Below, piece by piece: positions 42,623-54,248 of a stretch of 64,000 bases of DNA. The DNA comes from Muricea muricata (lineage: Eukaryota > Cnidaria > Anthozoa > Malacalcyonacea > Plexauridae): NCBI GenBank assembly GCA_963855995.1, contig OY979724.1:752858-816857 (forward strand). The letters run 5' to 3'. How positions within the stretch are numbered: position 1 is the first letter of the stretch; each line of letters opens with the position of its first letter. Both the position numbers and the translations under genes were made by a program. The notes beneath the pieces are model-generated. The model was not told the DNA's origin. It made no database searches and was given only the letters and a program-made list of their open reading frames with translations.

Positions 42623-45600
42623 ATGTCGATGAATTACGGTGAGTAGAAACGTTCAATTTGTTGTTTTATTTGCACGAAATAAACAATTCTGCATCGAACA
42701 AAAGGTTTTACACGCAGCAAGTGCAACACTCCTCCTAGTTCCGTGTTTTTATTGCGTTGTTTTTGTTTTGAAAAGGAACAATTCCCGCGTTTTATCGCGA
42801 AATTTACCAGACTTTGTGTACAGACGGGCTGAATAAAATCGACAAAGATGTATTGCAAAAGGTCTTGAAGAAGTCTGGACTGCCAATAGCGACTGTAGCG
42901 ACGGTAAGTGATCAAGACGTGTCGCTCTGTGTTGCTTTATAAGTTGAATTTAACTTCCCTATGGCCATTACCATTTGTGGCGATTGATATTAAATATGGT
43001 TTGCAAATATCACATGAGAATGATGGGATTAAAAATGTCGTTATGACATGTCGTTTGGCATCATAATCTATGAAGGTTCAAGACAGGGGGTTGGGTCATT
43101 TGGTTTAATTTATTACACTAGGAAATATGACAAAATATTAAACAAAGTAATGTTAATTGATTAGCAGTTAGCACATGGCACTTAGCTGGAGCAATAGACC
43201 TTTCCAGTAATTACGTCACAGCTAATACGGTTTCCAACTTAGGACCACCTTAAATGTAGTGGATTTTAAGTGTGTTCCTCACAGGCTATGGTCATAGGCC
43301 CAGAACATCCTTCGTCAACAAATGCATAAAACAGAATTTGGGATTTTGACTATTAAACATGGAAATAGCTTAAACATGAAAACGAGGCTGAGGGTCATGG
43401 CCCCTCCTCGGTTTCATATTTAATCTTATTTCCACATTTATTGGTCAAAATCCACAATTTTTTATGCATATGTTGACAAAAGATGTCTTGCGCCTCTGAC
43501 CATGGCCTGTGAAAAATAAACTTAAAATCCATTCTACTTAAGGTGGTCCTAAGTTGAAAAGTGTTAGCTGTGACGTAATTACCGGAAAGGTCTATTGGAC
43601 CAGTCTAGTCTGTGGCAGGCTCTTTGAGTTTGGGGGAGGGGAAGCAAAACTGGTCCAGAGTGGATCTGATTGGGTGGTTTATCGACTTGTTCCATTATGG
43701 TCGTGTCTCCCACCCCCTTCCTTTCCTGGAGAATTTAATTTTTATTACCCCTTGTTTTGTATTGCCAAGTAAAAGTTTGCCAGATTCCATTCCACGCACT
43801 ACAACAGCATATATAGGAAATACCAGCACATCTTCGGCATGGAGTGTACAATTGGAGTGCACCCTGGAAAATTAGTAGTTTCTCGTCTGAAGTTAAAAAA
43901 AAAGAGAATGCTGGCCTATTTTAAAAGTTATATCAATTTAACAAATTTTATGCTACAATTAGAATATATTAGTCATATTTAATAGTACACCCTTTTATAT
44001 TCTGATGTGAAAAAATATAACAATATAACAACAATGCGTCTCTCTAAAACCGTTCTAGTTTTCCTCTAAAACCGTTCTAATATTCCAATTTCCAAGGTTC
44101 TTTTCTAAGGTTGTAAGGTTTTGTATTCGACTCTTTCACTACCTAAAACAATGAAGTGAGAGTTGATGTTTCAAAAAAAGGCCCTTTGTCAGTATGATGA
44201 GTACCCCTGTCTCACGTGGGATTGTTAACTTTCCTGTGATTCATACTGTAAATAGATTATGCAATTTGCATTTCGACTTGGTTTGCAGTCATTTGGCATA
44301 AAATCATTTAGCATTTGATCACGTAATGTAATAATATAGCAGACTACCCACATACGAAGCCATAGTGAATACATTAAAGTCAAGTGTTTGGTAAAGACTT
44401 GACACCATATGACACATGTTTTAGATATATGAAAATGCTGACCCTAATCACGAAGGCTCCGTTGGTAGAGATGGGCTGTATAAGGCGCTGGCCTTAACTG
44501 CACTGGCACAACAAGGGAAACCTGTTAATGAGAAGTTGTTAGAAGGGTTTATTGGCATGGGTAGGTCAACCGTGTCTGTAATTCACCAACTTGCTAACTC
44601 ACCAACTCCTTTTGTTTGTCTGATAACGATTTGGTGATTGGCGAGTTTGTGATTTACAGAGAAAGGTTAATTAAAATGTGATAATGAATGTTAATTTAAG
44701 TATATTTGTGATAGAGCCAAAGATGTTAAATGTAAGAATGAATTTTGTGTGTTATGAGTTTATGACAACACCTGGCCATGGTGGGAATCAAATTTATCAC
44801 CTTTAGAATCCTAGGTAGCTAAGTTTAGCAAAGCATTGGGATAGAATTGTAGATTTCATTCCTGTCACGTGTAGTCGGGCATATATATTTTTGTATATGT
44901 AACATCCAAGTAATATCAGAAACATCTTGTTTACATGTTTTGCTCAAATTACACAGAACTCCCCAAGCCGGACCTTGGCGATATAACAGATATAAAAGCG
45001 GCCACTGTTCAGGCACAAAAAAGGAAAAGTGCAGCAATTCTTGGACTGAAGTATGAAGAACTGGTTGCTATGGATACAATATCTGTGGACTTAGTGCCAG
45101 AGAAAAAAGGCATACTTCTCAAACATAATGAATACAGTGTACATAGCCAGGTATCGTTTTGCTCTCTCCTTTTTGTTCATTCCTTTTTGTTCATTCCTTT
45201 TTGTTCACGCCTTTTTGTTCACTCCTTTTTGTTCATTCCTTTTTGTTCACTCCCAATACAACGCAGTAGAAGATGTAAAAGCCTGAACATGAACATCAAG
45301 GGTGATATGGTTAATTGGTTAACTGAAATAAGTCTTTCAAATGTCAGATAACCTACAAACAAATTCAAAATAGAAAGACATACAGTATTGTATAAGTTGC
45401 CTTCTAGATGTGCAAGGGAGCTAGAGGGGACAATTTAAAAGGGAGTTTGGAAGTGGGTATTTTTAATTTCCAAAGCACGGGGAATAACTCTTTTCTGAAA
45501 AGACCTAATAAAGAAGTGTCTGCATTGATTTGTGCCCCTTTTTTTTAAAGAGATACAAAACAACAGTTCATCGACGTTACAAAGATTTCGAAGCTCTGTT

Positions 45601-48600
45601 TGATCTACTACTGTCACGCTTCCCGTATCGGTTAGTTCCTAAGTTACCACCAAAGAAAGCTGTTGGAGGTATGTTTAAGCCTTTCATTTGCTTTGTGCCT
45701 CTGGTCCCCTGCGCTATTTTTGGTAGTTATATATGGGTGAATTTTGGTAACTTGACAAAATGTCTCAAAATCATATGAAACTTTGCACACATCACCAAAC
45801 AAGAAATGAAAAACATCATTTTAGCCACTCAAAACACATATGAGAAATTCACAAAATTTCCTATGGTCCCTTGAGGTGTTTCCTGGGTCACTTTTGATAA
45901 CTTGGTATGATGTCCTGGCATCACTTGAAACCTTGCACAAATGACCAAATAAGTTTCCTTCCATGAAAACATTGAACCACTTTTCTGAGAAATGATGAAA
46001 TTTCATTTTGCAGCAAGTAAAGAGTTCATTGAATCAAGAAGAAGATCATTAAAGAGATTTCTCAACATCATTGCTCGTCATCCTGTTATAAATGATGATA
46101 AAATGTTTGTGTGGTTTTTAACAACTAAAGGATCGGTATGTCTTAAACCTGGTTCACACTTGTCCTAAGAATCGGAGATTTTTCCTTCTCACCAATGTGA
46201 ATGAGTATGTCAATAAACTAAAGTATAGGACAAATATTAGCCTGCTTTTGTAATGGTATAGAATTTATTCAATCACATCAGCCAGAAAAAGTCATGCCCT
46301 ATTCTTATGACAAGGGGGAACCAGTGAGGGTTTACTTTACTTGGCTTATTTAAAGATAGCTGAAGCAATTGCTTGGCATTCTAACTTACAAGATAACTGG
46401 AGATTCTATTTCAGAACCATCCTCAGAGATATGAAAAACTAGATTCATATTGATCTGACACTGCAGAGAACAACAAAAAATTCGCAGTGCGGCGGTCTAG
46501 AAACCCGAAGATGCGAGTTTGAATCCCGCTCGAGACAACTAATTTTTCGTTGTTCTCTGCAGTGTCAGATCAATGTGAATCTAGTTTTTCATAGCTGGAA
46601 ATATTGAGGATATTGATAATATACAAAAAATGTTTGCATCTTTACAAAAGTCTCTGTTTCGCTTGCTGCTTTTGTTATGTTATGGAAATTGTATTTATTG
46701 GAAGGGAACTGGGTCAAAAATAGCCTAGCAACATGAGTAGTAAGGTTTTCTTCATTTGTATTTTGCTGACAATAGATATATGTAATTTTTTCATAGGATA
46801 TGGGAATCAAGCTCAAAGATCAATTTAAAGGGATTCCAGATGAGTTTATGACGAATGCTGCAGCCATAGGAGCAAAGGTAGGGAAAAACAAACTAGAACA
46901 GACTAGATTAAAAGATGTTAAAAATTTGAAGGTCCATAGAGCTCAATTAATTTAAAGTTGGGGGGGTTGGACATGGTTGAGCATGAAAGGCAAAAACCAT
47001 GGGTGGTTTCCAGGAAATTTTGAAACTACAATAGAATCTTAGAAATGTGATTTTTTGTGATGTGGCCTCCAGCTCCGCCAGTCCCTGAATGTTTTGATTG
47101 AATAAAAACTTGTGATTTCTCATGTTTACTGGGTGCTGCATGACTGTAGATTTCAAAGGGCTGTTACATTTAAAATGTCACTGTGGATTTTACTTAGGAT
47201 TTGGTACCTAAAGATACACAGTTACACTTTAGTCAAGCAAGAGAACAGATCTTTAAGATTCATGACAGTTGTTTTGCTTTGAAAGAAATTATGGATCGAC
47301 AAGGAACCAGGACACTTAGTAAGTTGACTATTGCAGCATACTGTAAAATACCACTGTGAATTTTGATTTAAAATTTATTAAGCCAACTGGTATTTGAACA
47401 GATGTTTCCTAGTAAGAATCTTGCACACATTTAAGTTGATTGATATATTATTAAAAATCTCTGTTCAGTATGTACATAAATTGTTAATCTGTTTTTGTTC
47501 CAGATTATGCATCAGACATGTTGGACATTGCAAAAGAGTTAAAGTAAGTTTTCAGTCTTGTGATATGGTAATTTGATAAAAAGCTACAAGCCCCCTCTCT
47601 CACAAACTGCCGGAGAGGGGGGGGGGCTTGCGCGTACTAGCCTGACCTTTATTCTAACTTCAATCTATAACTTTGATCTCGTTTCACACTTAACAACATG
47701 CCGTTAACTATCCCCAACTGTTAAAGAGTTGACATGTAAGTGGGTGGAACTTGCATGAGGCAAGCAAAAAATAAACTCTGGGATCCACCCTGCCCCCTCA
47801 CCCAGCAGTATCCTTCAGTTCCTTCATCGTTTGTTTCTTCACTGGAAGTAAGTAATGCTTTTTAACAAAAGCCTGAGATGTTTGTGTGTATTTCATCCAT
47901 TGAATCTCACAGTAATTTAAGTACTGATAAAACACCGACATCATCCTGGGCAAGTGGCACAAACACAAACTGGACAAACTTAAAGCAAGGCTTTAAGGGA
48001 TTATCTGTTCATTTTGAGAAAGCATCTGAAGTTGCAGCCAAACAGGTAAAGTGAGGATTTCAATAATATTCAACATAGTAGACTCCATCTCAATGCACCT
48101 TCAGGTATATACAATTAAAAATGTTCAGTGTCAAAACATGACATGTTGTCAAAAGAACTGTTGCTATATGTAGGTGGCCACAACATACTTATACAGTAAC
48201 TGCTTCTTATTGAAACTAAATTAGTGTTTCTAGTGAAACTACATTAGTGATATTTATTCACAAGTTTTCTTCACTGCAGAACTGTAGTGAAAGGCTGCTA
48301 TACCCCTTGCCAATTAATGCACTTATAAAGTTCTAGCAGAAACCAGTAACAATTTGCTTATTTCTGACTTGCCACCTTCATGTCCCCTTTCTGAGTATGC
48401 TCAGCAGGGCCTGATAAATATACCTACATGATAAAATCAAGTTAGTCTAACATAATTTTAATTCTACGTTGACACCTCCATGTCAACAACTCTATTTTCT
48501 TACAAGTCGTTTTTCCCATTTACAGTATATGTCAGATGAGGAGAGTTCAGCTGAGCATTTGGCATATTTTTTGGATGTAACCTCGGCATACAAGGTATTC

Positions 48601-49452
48601 CAAGATGTTGTTTATACTTGAGTTGAATGTGTTGTAGGGAGGCTGGATACCACCAGTAAGTGTATAGGAGGTAGGGTTCAATAGAGTTGATTGAACACAG
48701 AGTGCAAGTACACTGTGGGTAACGTACTGTGTTTTACAGGATCTATGTAAGCGATTGGAGAGTGGTGTGCTGAAGGACCACCAACATGCCTTGCAGAGAA
48801 TGCAGCAAATTAAAAAAAGACAAATACACGCACAAGCTAAAGGGCAAGAACACTCTGCCATTGATGAACTGGAGTCAAGGATAGTTCAACAGGAAAATGA
48901 AATTTCTAATATGGAAACAAGGAATTTTTTCTCGTTACATTGTGCCCAACTAGAAACGCAATTAGTACATGCTAATTTGAATATTCTTCATGTTGCATTG
49001 AAGACGTTGGTTTCCTCACAGATCATCGAGCATGAAGGGGTGAGAACTGTATTTGATAGAAGATAATACATCTCGTATTCATATTCCAAAAAAAAATGGA
49101 ACTGATATCTATTAGTCATTTCCTAATCGAGACCTGCATGCTTTGGATTGTATGAAGGGACAGTGTGATGGACAGCAGCAGCCTTGAGGCAAACAACATT
49201 GAGGATTTTCTAAGAGATAATGAGCTTATAGTTTGTAGAGTACCTCCAATTTAAACATTTCCTCCCACTTTATGTTGTCTCTCTAAACCATACATAGATT
49301 TGCAGTTTTCAGAACATGAATACCTCCCCTGTGGATTAACCTGACATTTATGTTTGTAGCTGACAAGTGTGTGGAAAGAAATGGTGTCCGGTGCAGAAAA
49401 CTTGCTCGTTACTCCAAGTCAACCAGTTTCACCACCAGTATCGCCAGTATGA
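42623..49452 (+). CDS. SNX8: SNX8-like sorting nexin with EH-like, PX and BAR regions, 13 exons
   Basis: Exons are 42623-42638, 42776-42903, 44425-44560, 44957-45150, 45551-45668, 46014-46135, 46797-46877, 47198-47318, 47504-47543, 47913-48045, 48526-48594, 48740-49039 and 49360-49452. Phases agree and give 516 aa. Exon 1 is only 16 nt, and the acceptor of exon 2 is weak, so the very start is the least certain part. Residues about 6-95 look like an EH domain (IPAFYREIYQTLC, LKKSGLPIATV, IYENADPNHEGSVG). The PX domain (123-237) has VHRRYKDFEALFDLL, RFPYRLVPKLPPKK and the phosphoinositide-binding ESRRRSLKRFL. The rest matches the SNX8 BAR region (LESRIVQQENEI, METRNFFSLHCAQLETQL). The tail is Pro/Ser-rich. 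SNX8 works in endosome-to-Golgi sorting. AATAAA is at about 49480. Confidence 0.92.
43191..43598. mobile_element. Foldback element in SNX8 intron 2
   Basis: The left end CAATAGACCTTTCCAGTAAT continues TACGTCACAGCTAATAC. The right end is its reverse complement (GTGTTAGCTGTGACGTAATT, ACCGGAAAGGTCTATTG). Interior blocks also pair (ACTTAGGACCACCTTAA with TTAAGGTGGTCCTAAGTT). It is about 410 bp with no reading frame of its own. Confidence 0.88.
45167..45250 (+). repeat. 14-bp minisatellite, six copies, next to an SNX8 splice donor
   Basis: The unit TCCTTTTTGTTCAT (last base or two varying) repeats six times, beginning 17 bases after the donor of SNX8 exon 4. Confidence 0.9.
45715..46010. repeat. 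Intron repeat related to the one in UBE2O intron 7
   Basis: Two diverged halves contain TTTTGGTAACTTGACAAAATG and CACTTGAAACCTTGCACAAA, matching 14690-15070. The repeat runs up to the acceptor of SNX8 exon 6. Confidence 0.65.
46428..46596. mobile_element. Hairpin element with tRNA-like core in SNX8 intron 6
   Basis: The arms are inverted: ATGAAAAACTAGATTCATAT and TGATCTGACACTGCAGAGAA answer TTCTCTGCAGTGTCAGATCA and GAATCTAGTTTTTCAT. The centre has GCGGCGGTCTAGAAACCC and GCGAGTTTGAATCCCGCTC, the latter close to a B box. It may be a SINE-like or tRNA-derived piece. Confidence 0.75.
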
Positions 49453-50108
49453 GATGAATTATTAAATTGTAGTTTGTAATAAAATCATAGCTATATTACT
49501 ATATATTAGACCGTGTTGAAAAACATGCTGTCAAAATTTTATCCTATGAAATAAATCAATAAATATTTTGCCTCATATTTTTGTGCACTATATTTCTTGG
49601 TAATTTGGAGTAAATACAGACATTGATGCCATTTGAAATAAATATTATCCCTCTCCCAGGGCACAGTATTAAAATCCATCAGTCAAACCACTTCGATCAC
49701 ACTCTAAGGGGTGCATCAGAAAAATATTTTCTGCTTCTTTTGTTCCTCAGCTAGCAGAAAATAAGACTTACTACAGTACCGAAAGGAAATTAATTATAAG
49801 AGTCTGAATGCTAAACAATAATTACTCAAGCTATGATTGTAAATTAAATTTCAATCATATATTTAGTTTCAGCTCATTATTACACACCCAATAATATTAT
49901 ACCACAGTGTATATCCTATTTGTGCTCCCAATTTTCTCAATTTTTCTCAATTCTTTTTTGTAATCATCTTATGCTGATGCAAGCATCTACTAGCAACAAA
50001 CTGTGCAAAAGAAAGACCTTTACTTCTTGTTAAAGTAAGCGTTTTGCTAGATGCTACAGCTCATAGCTTAACTACAGTTAGCATGCATAATGTTACACAA
50101 AAGTTATG
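49453..50108. other. Shared 3' spacer of SNX8 and the MFSD6-like gene
   Basis: Two converging genes end here, 656 bp apart. Several AATAAA motifs on the plus strand (around 49480 and 49550) suit SNX8. No other gene is seen. Confidence 0.6.
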
Positions 50109-51668
50109 TCAACTTGACCTTGAATAATGTATTTCTTCTTCTTCTGCATTCAAAGCTTCGAGTAGCCAATCTGATTGGTTATTGCCACTTGCAGCGGCTT
50201 TATAATAGTCACCATTTATTGGAAATCCATGGCTCTCATCTGGGGGTGATATGAGACACTGGAGTAAGGCCATCACCAGAGAATATACTGCACACACTGC
50301 AGCTGCACATTCAAATACCAGCCGTGGGCCATAGAGTTGGTAACCAATGGACGATAAGACCCCACCTACTCCCATACCAAGACCATAGTAAGATGTTGTG
50401 AATAGATTCTGCATTGAACGCTCGAAGCCAATTGGTGCGACTAAGACAGCTAGCGACATTGAGGTCAACCAGATTGAGCTAGAGGTTACTGCATGGAACA
50501 GCTCGATTGGAATAACCATTGCTGGGTGTGTTACATAGGAATATAACATGAAACGAGCAGCAAACCCGAACATGGTTATGAAGAACATCCAGCCGTGACC
50601 AAGCCAATGTATCAGGTATTTAGTGAGGAATAACAGGGGTATCTGGGAAAGCCCAGATACTAACACAATCAAACCCATATGTACTTCATTACCTCCAAGG
50701 TCTTGGATGTACCAGAATAGATAAGTCGATACAACTGACTGCGCGGTGCCAAGAATTGCCATCGCAACCACAGCAACAATACAATTAGAGTTCTGACAGG
50801 CAACTTTAAGCACCCTGCAGACTTTCAACTTAGCTGTCACTTTGTGAGATGGCGTCTTCATGATGCAGGCGAAAATAAGCGATGTAGTCGTAAACAACAA
50901 GTGAAAGCCAAAAAACAGGTCAAAAACATTCTGCGACAGTTTAAAACTGCATGGCACACTGTAGACTACTGCTCCTGCTGCTAACGACATAATACTCCAG
51001 CCAAGAATACTGCACAGTCGCTGTACATTATAACTTGCCTTGTATTCCTTGATAATTGCCAAGCTTACCAGCTCATGTAGAGGTTTGGCTGGGCTCCCCA
51101 GAAATGCACCCACAGCTACAATCAATGAAAATATCAAGAACTGTTTATCGAACTGCAGCCCGATGACATTGAACATTTCCTGCTCAAAACTTAAATGCTG
51201 TCTTGTTAAATTGTTAGTTTGTTTTAACATTTGAACACTCGTACTGTAATTTAATATACTTTGATTCAAATGATTGACGGTGGAACCAGCCATTATATTA
51301 TGGTTCGAACTGTCATTCATTTCACCACAATTCGGCCTGTTTGCTTCCTCATATTTTGCCGAGAACACAAACGCCATATTGGCCAAAGCGCCAAGTAAAA
51401 CAGCTAAGATAAGCACACATTTTCGAGCGTTCATCTTGCTGGCAAGAAAGGACAAACTTGGCGCAGACCAAAATAGAATTAGATATCTTGTGGCGACGAG
51501 GAGGCCAGTTTGAATGGCAGACATCCCATTTAAACGAAAAAATATCGGTAGAAACGGAACGAGACATCCCAGGCTTGAGGAGTAAAAGAACACGAACAGT
51601 TTAGGAGTCAAGAGGAAACGTCGGTACGTCGAAGACTCGTGATGGTTTTTGTCAAATTCCAAATACAT
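50109..51668 (-). CDS. MFSD6-like major facilitator transporter, intronless
   Basis: The protein has 519 aa and starts at an ATG (MYLEFDKNHH). It has about 12 hydrophobic segments. The opening LLTPKLFVFFYSSSLGCLVP and FFRLNGMSAIQTGLLVATRY follow the MFSD6/MFSD6L pattern (a membrane start with LG-L-P, then SA-QTG-L-G-R). A glycosylation-rich extracellular loop with many N-x-S/T sites lies at residues about 110-165, between the third and fourth segments, as in MFSD6. The late segment GLGMGVGGVLSSIGYQLYGP matches the conserved region of the family. The substrate is not known from sequence; the family is loosely related to nucleoside/proton symporters. There are no introns. Whether it is closer to MFSD6 or MFSD6L cannot be decided here. 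Confidence 0.85.
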   Translation of the reverse strand: MYLEFDKNHHESSTYRRFLLTPKLFVFFYSSSLGCLVPFLPIFFRLNGMSAIQTGLLVATRYLILFWSAPSLSFLASKMNARKCVLILAVLLGALANMAFVFSAKYEEANRPNCGEMNDSSNHNIMAGSTVNHLNQSILNYSTSVQMLKQTNNLTRQHLSFEQEMFNVIGLQFDKQFLIFSLIVAVGAFLGSPAKPLHELVSLAIIKEYKASYNVQRLCSILGWSIMSLAAGAVVYSVPCSFKLSQNVFDLFFGFHLLFTTTSLIFACIMKTPSHKVTAKLKVCRVLKVACQNSNCIVAVVAMAILGTAQSVVSTYLFWYIQDLGGNEVHMGLIVLVSGLSQIPLLFLTKYLIHWLGHGWMFFITMFGFAARFMLYSYVTHPAMVIPIELFHAVTSSSIWLTSMSLAVLVAPIGFERSMQNLFTTSYYGLGMGVGGVLSSIGYQLYGPRLVFECAAAVCAVYSLVMALLQCLISPPDESHGFPINGDYYKAAASGNNQSDWLLEALNAEEEEIHYSRSS

Positions 51669-52795
51669 CTTGGATGATACAACCTCGATATTTTCGCTGA
51701 AAGTGTATCAATATTCCACTACGAAATATTTCCTTCAGTGTATGGCTATATTTAAGTTGGAAAAACCATGACAGCCTGAAGCATACGTAAGGTATTTCCA
51801 CTGCATTTCAATACAAAGCAATTTGCATATTAAAATTGCTAATTATTATGAGCATTAGAATTTTGTGACAGGGTAAAGACTTGTGAATACGAAATCGCAA
51901 ATTAACAGGATTGCAATTTTTTTTAAACTAGGGTTATTTCTAACTAGCTTTACGTAATGAACAAGGGTCAAGGGTATGACTAATGAAGAGTTATAAAATG
52001 AAGAGTTATCTCGGAGAGTTATGATTTTGGAGAGTTATGTCCGAACCACGCCCAAACCACGCCCACCTTTCCAAACGACAACAGCCAGTTTGTTAACTCT
52101 TCCGATGTTTTAACATGAGAGAATTATCGTGAAAACATAACTTTCTCATATTAATCCAGGTAAACGTCAGGAGAGTTAAGAAATTGGGTGTAGCTGTTTT
52201 TAAAAAGTGGGCGTGGTTCGGACATAACTCTCCTAAATCACTCTCCAAAATCACTCTCCAAAATCACTCTCCAAACTCTCCGAGATAACTCTGCACTTCA
52301 TAACTCTCCGTTTAGCCGGTCTCAAACAATGTCGATCATCAAACAACAACCACACCAGTAACATTATTCCAAAAACTTTGCAGTTACCAAGCAGTCAGGA
52401 TCAGAACTAATTCTACTTCGTGATTGGTTATTTTCGCTATGGAGTCACGTACTCGTAGAATCTACGTCAAACATCAACTTACAGGTAAGTCTCGTTTAAC
52501 TTAGAATTAGTATGCGAAACCTGCTCGGAACTTGTCGACAGAAAGTTCGGCTTTCAACGGAGCTCGAACATTTTTCGAATTTTTTTCAAATTATTGAAAT
52601 TAACGTTTTTCTGTGCACGACGTGGAAGGTGGAAGCTCAAAATTACTGTAAAATCTGTTTGGTTTTTATGAATACTACCTTTGTTTTAAGGTAACAAGTA
52701 CAATATATGCTCCAATTTGGGGTATTGTGCTTTCCAAGCGAATCAATTAAAGTTATCTCCCCCCTGCGCCACCTGTCGGGAGGGGGCATAGCTTA
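51669..52795. other. Spacer with a MITE and a possible first exon
   Basis: A foldback element lies at 51982-52310. At 52439-52484 an ATG opens 15 codons (MESRTRRIYVKHQLT) ending at a consensus donor (ACAG/GTAAGT), which could be a first coding exon. The acceptor found at 54721 would put a stop in that frame, and no other continuing exon was found, so no gene is called. Confidence 0.4.
51982..52310. mobile_element. Foldback element with GAGAGTTAT-rich ends
   Basis: The left end (GAAGAGTTATCTCGGAGAG, then GGAGAGTTATGTCCGAACCA and CGCCC) pairs with the right end (GGGCGTGGTTCGGACATAAC, then CTCTCCGAGATAACTCTGC and ACTTCATAACTC). A local CTCTCCAAAATCA triplication is present at 52240-52275. It is about 330 bp with no coding capacity. 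Confidence 0.85.
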
Positions 52796-53191
52796 ATCAA
52801 TGGACCATTCCCCAATTAGACAAACTTTTAAATTTGAAAGCAATTTCGGCACAGTTGGAAAGAGCTTCCTAAATTTAGTGAAATTGTGAAGTTTGGTTGC
52901 AAAATATTGTAAAATGTCGAAAATATAGTAATGTAAAGTTTGCGAATTTTGTATACTTTTGTATCACGCGGGAAAAAGCGTTACCACATTTCCACATAGT
53001 GGTAACGCTTTTCCGTGCGTAATACAAAAGTATACAAAATTCGCAAACTATACGGGGCCATATTTTCCACATTTTACAATATTTTGCAACCAAACTTGAC
53101 AATTGTATGAAATTTAGGATGCTCTTTCCAGCTTTGCTAACTCAAGTGTCCGAATTCAAAAGTTTGTCTAATAGGGGAATGGTCCATTGAT
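52796..53191. mobile_element. Foldback element, family A
   Basis: The terminal inverted repeats ATCAATGGACCATTCCCC and GGGGAATGGTCCATTGAT are near perfect. The arms share AAATTGTGAAGTTTGGTTGC and TTGTATCACGC / GCGTAATACAAAAGTAT with the copies in UBE2O introns. This copy gives the clearest ends for the family. Confidence 0.9.
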
Positions 53192-53701
53192 CCTCCAAGC
53201 TTGACGATAATCACTTCTCGATATAGAGCTAATTCAGTCAAGGTTGCCTTTCGAAAAGCACAAGATAGCGAATAAACAGCAGGGCCGCTCAGCAGTGCAA
53301 CATGTTACTCTTTTTTTTATACAATTGACTGGCCAGAACAATGGCCAAACAGCCAGTTCAGTGTTTGTATTGGCAGGCAAATGCAGAGCGATAGATAGAA
53401 TTTAATTTTTGCACACAAATTTATAATTTAAATATTTACATTGAGAATGGATCCTGGCTTACGTGCGGCTAGCTGCCATAACCATGGGTCAGACGAGGCA
53501 GCTAGCATCAATAACAAGATTTCATTTTTCGAAAAAATAAATTACGCTGCGATTACATGCCCTGTCATGAAACCATTGGACATTTGAACCTGCGTTCACA
53601 AAAGAATCGTACATATTTACGTACGGCTTTATTTTTGCCAGTTTTACTTTTAAATGCAGCCACAGTCTCGTAGAGATCAAATAATGAACATAAACACCAT
53701 T

Positions 53702-54248
53702 TTACAACCATTTGCAAGCTACCGTTTAGCGCTTCGCAAAAAAAAATTTCAAAAGTTATAACTACGTTGTTTGGCCACTGAAACTATTTGTTTTGACTCT
53801 GAAACTATTTGTTTTGACTCTGAAACTATTTGTTTTGGCTCTGGGGCTATTTGTTTTGACTCTGAAACGTCGCGTGGGCGCGATAAAACTGTTAGTTACG
53901 ATGACCAAACAATTAGTTATTGGCGGTGACAATTACAGTTGCGCCAGTTACTAACAAAGGTTTCCAATAATCAGTCTTCAGCAATGGATTTTTTGCATAC
54001 AGCAAGGCGAAACATTTAAATAAACATCAGAAAGTTTTGTTAGCACACGCGCAACTGTAATTTAACCGCCAATAAGTCAATAACTAATTGTTTGTAACTA
54101 ATAGTTTTAACCCCACCCACGTGAGAGTTAGAATCAAAACAAATAGTTTCAGAGTCGAAGCAAATAGTTTCAGTGGCCAAACTATGTAGTTATAACTTTT
54201 TAAAACTTGTTTTTTGCATAGCGCTAAGCGGCTTGCAAATGGTTGTAA
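53702..54248. mobile_element. Foldback element of about 550 bp
   Basis: The ends TTACAACCATTTGCAAGC and GCTTGCAAATGGTTGTAA are perfect inverted repeats. Inner blocks also pair (AAAAGTTATAACTACGT with TAGTTATAACTTTT; CAATTAGTTATTGGCGG with CCGCCAATAAG). Near the left arm, ACTATTTGTTTTGACTCTGA is repeated in tandem (53785-53870). No protein is encoded. Confidence 0.88.
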
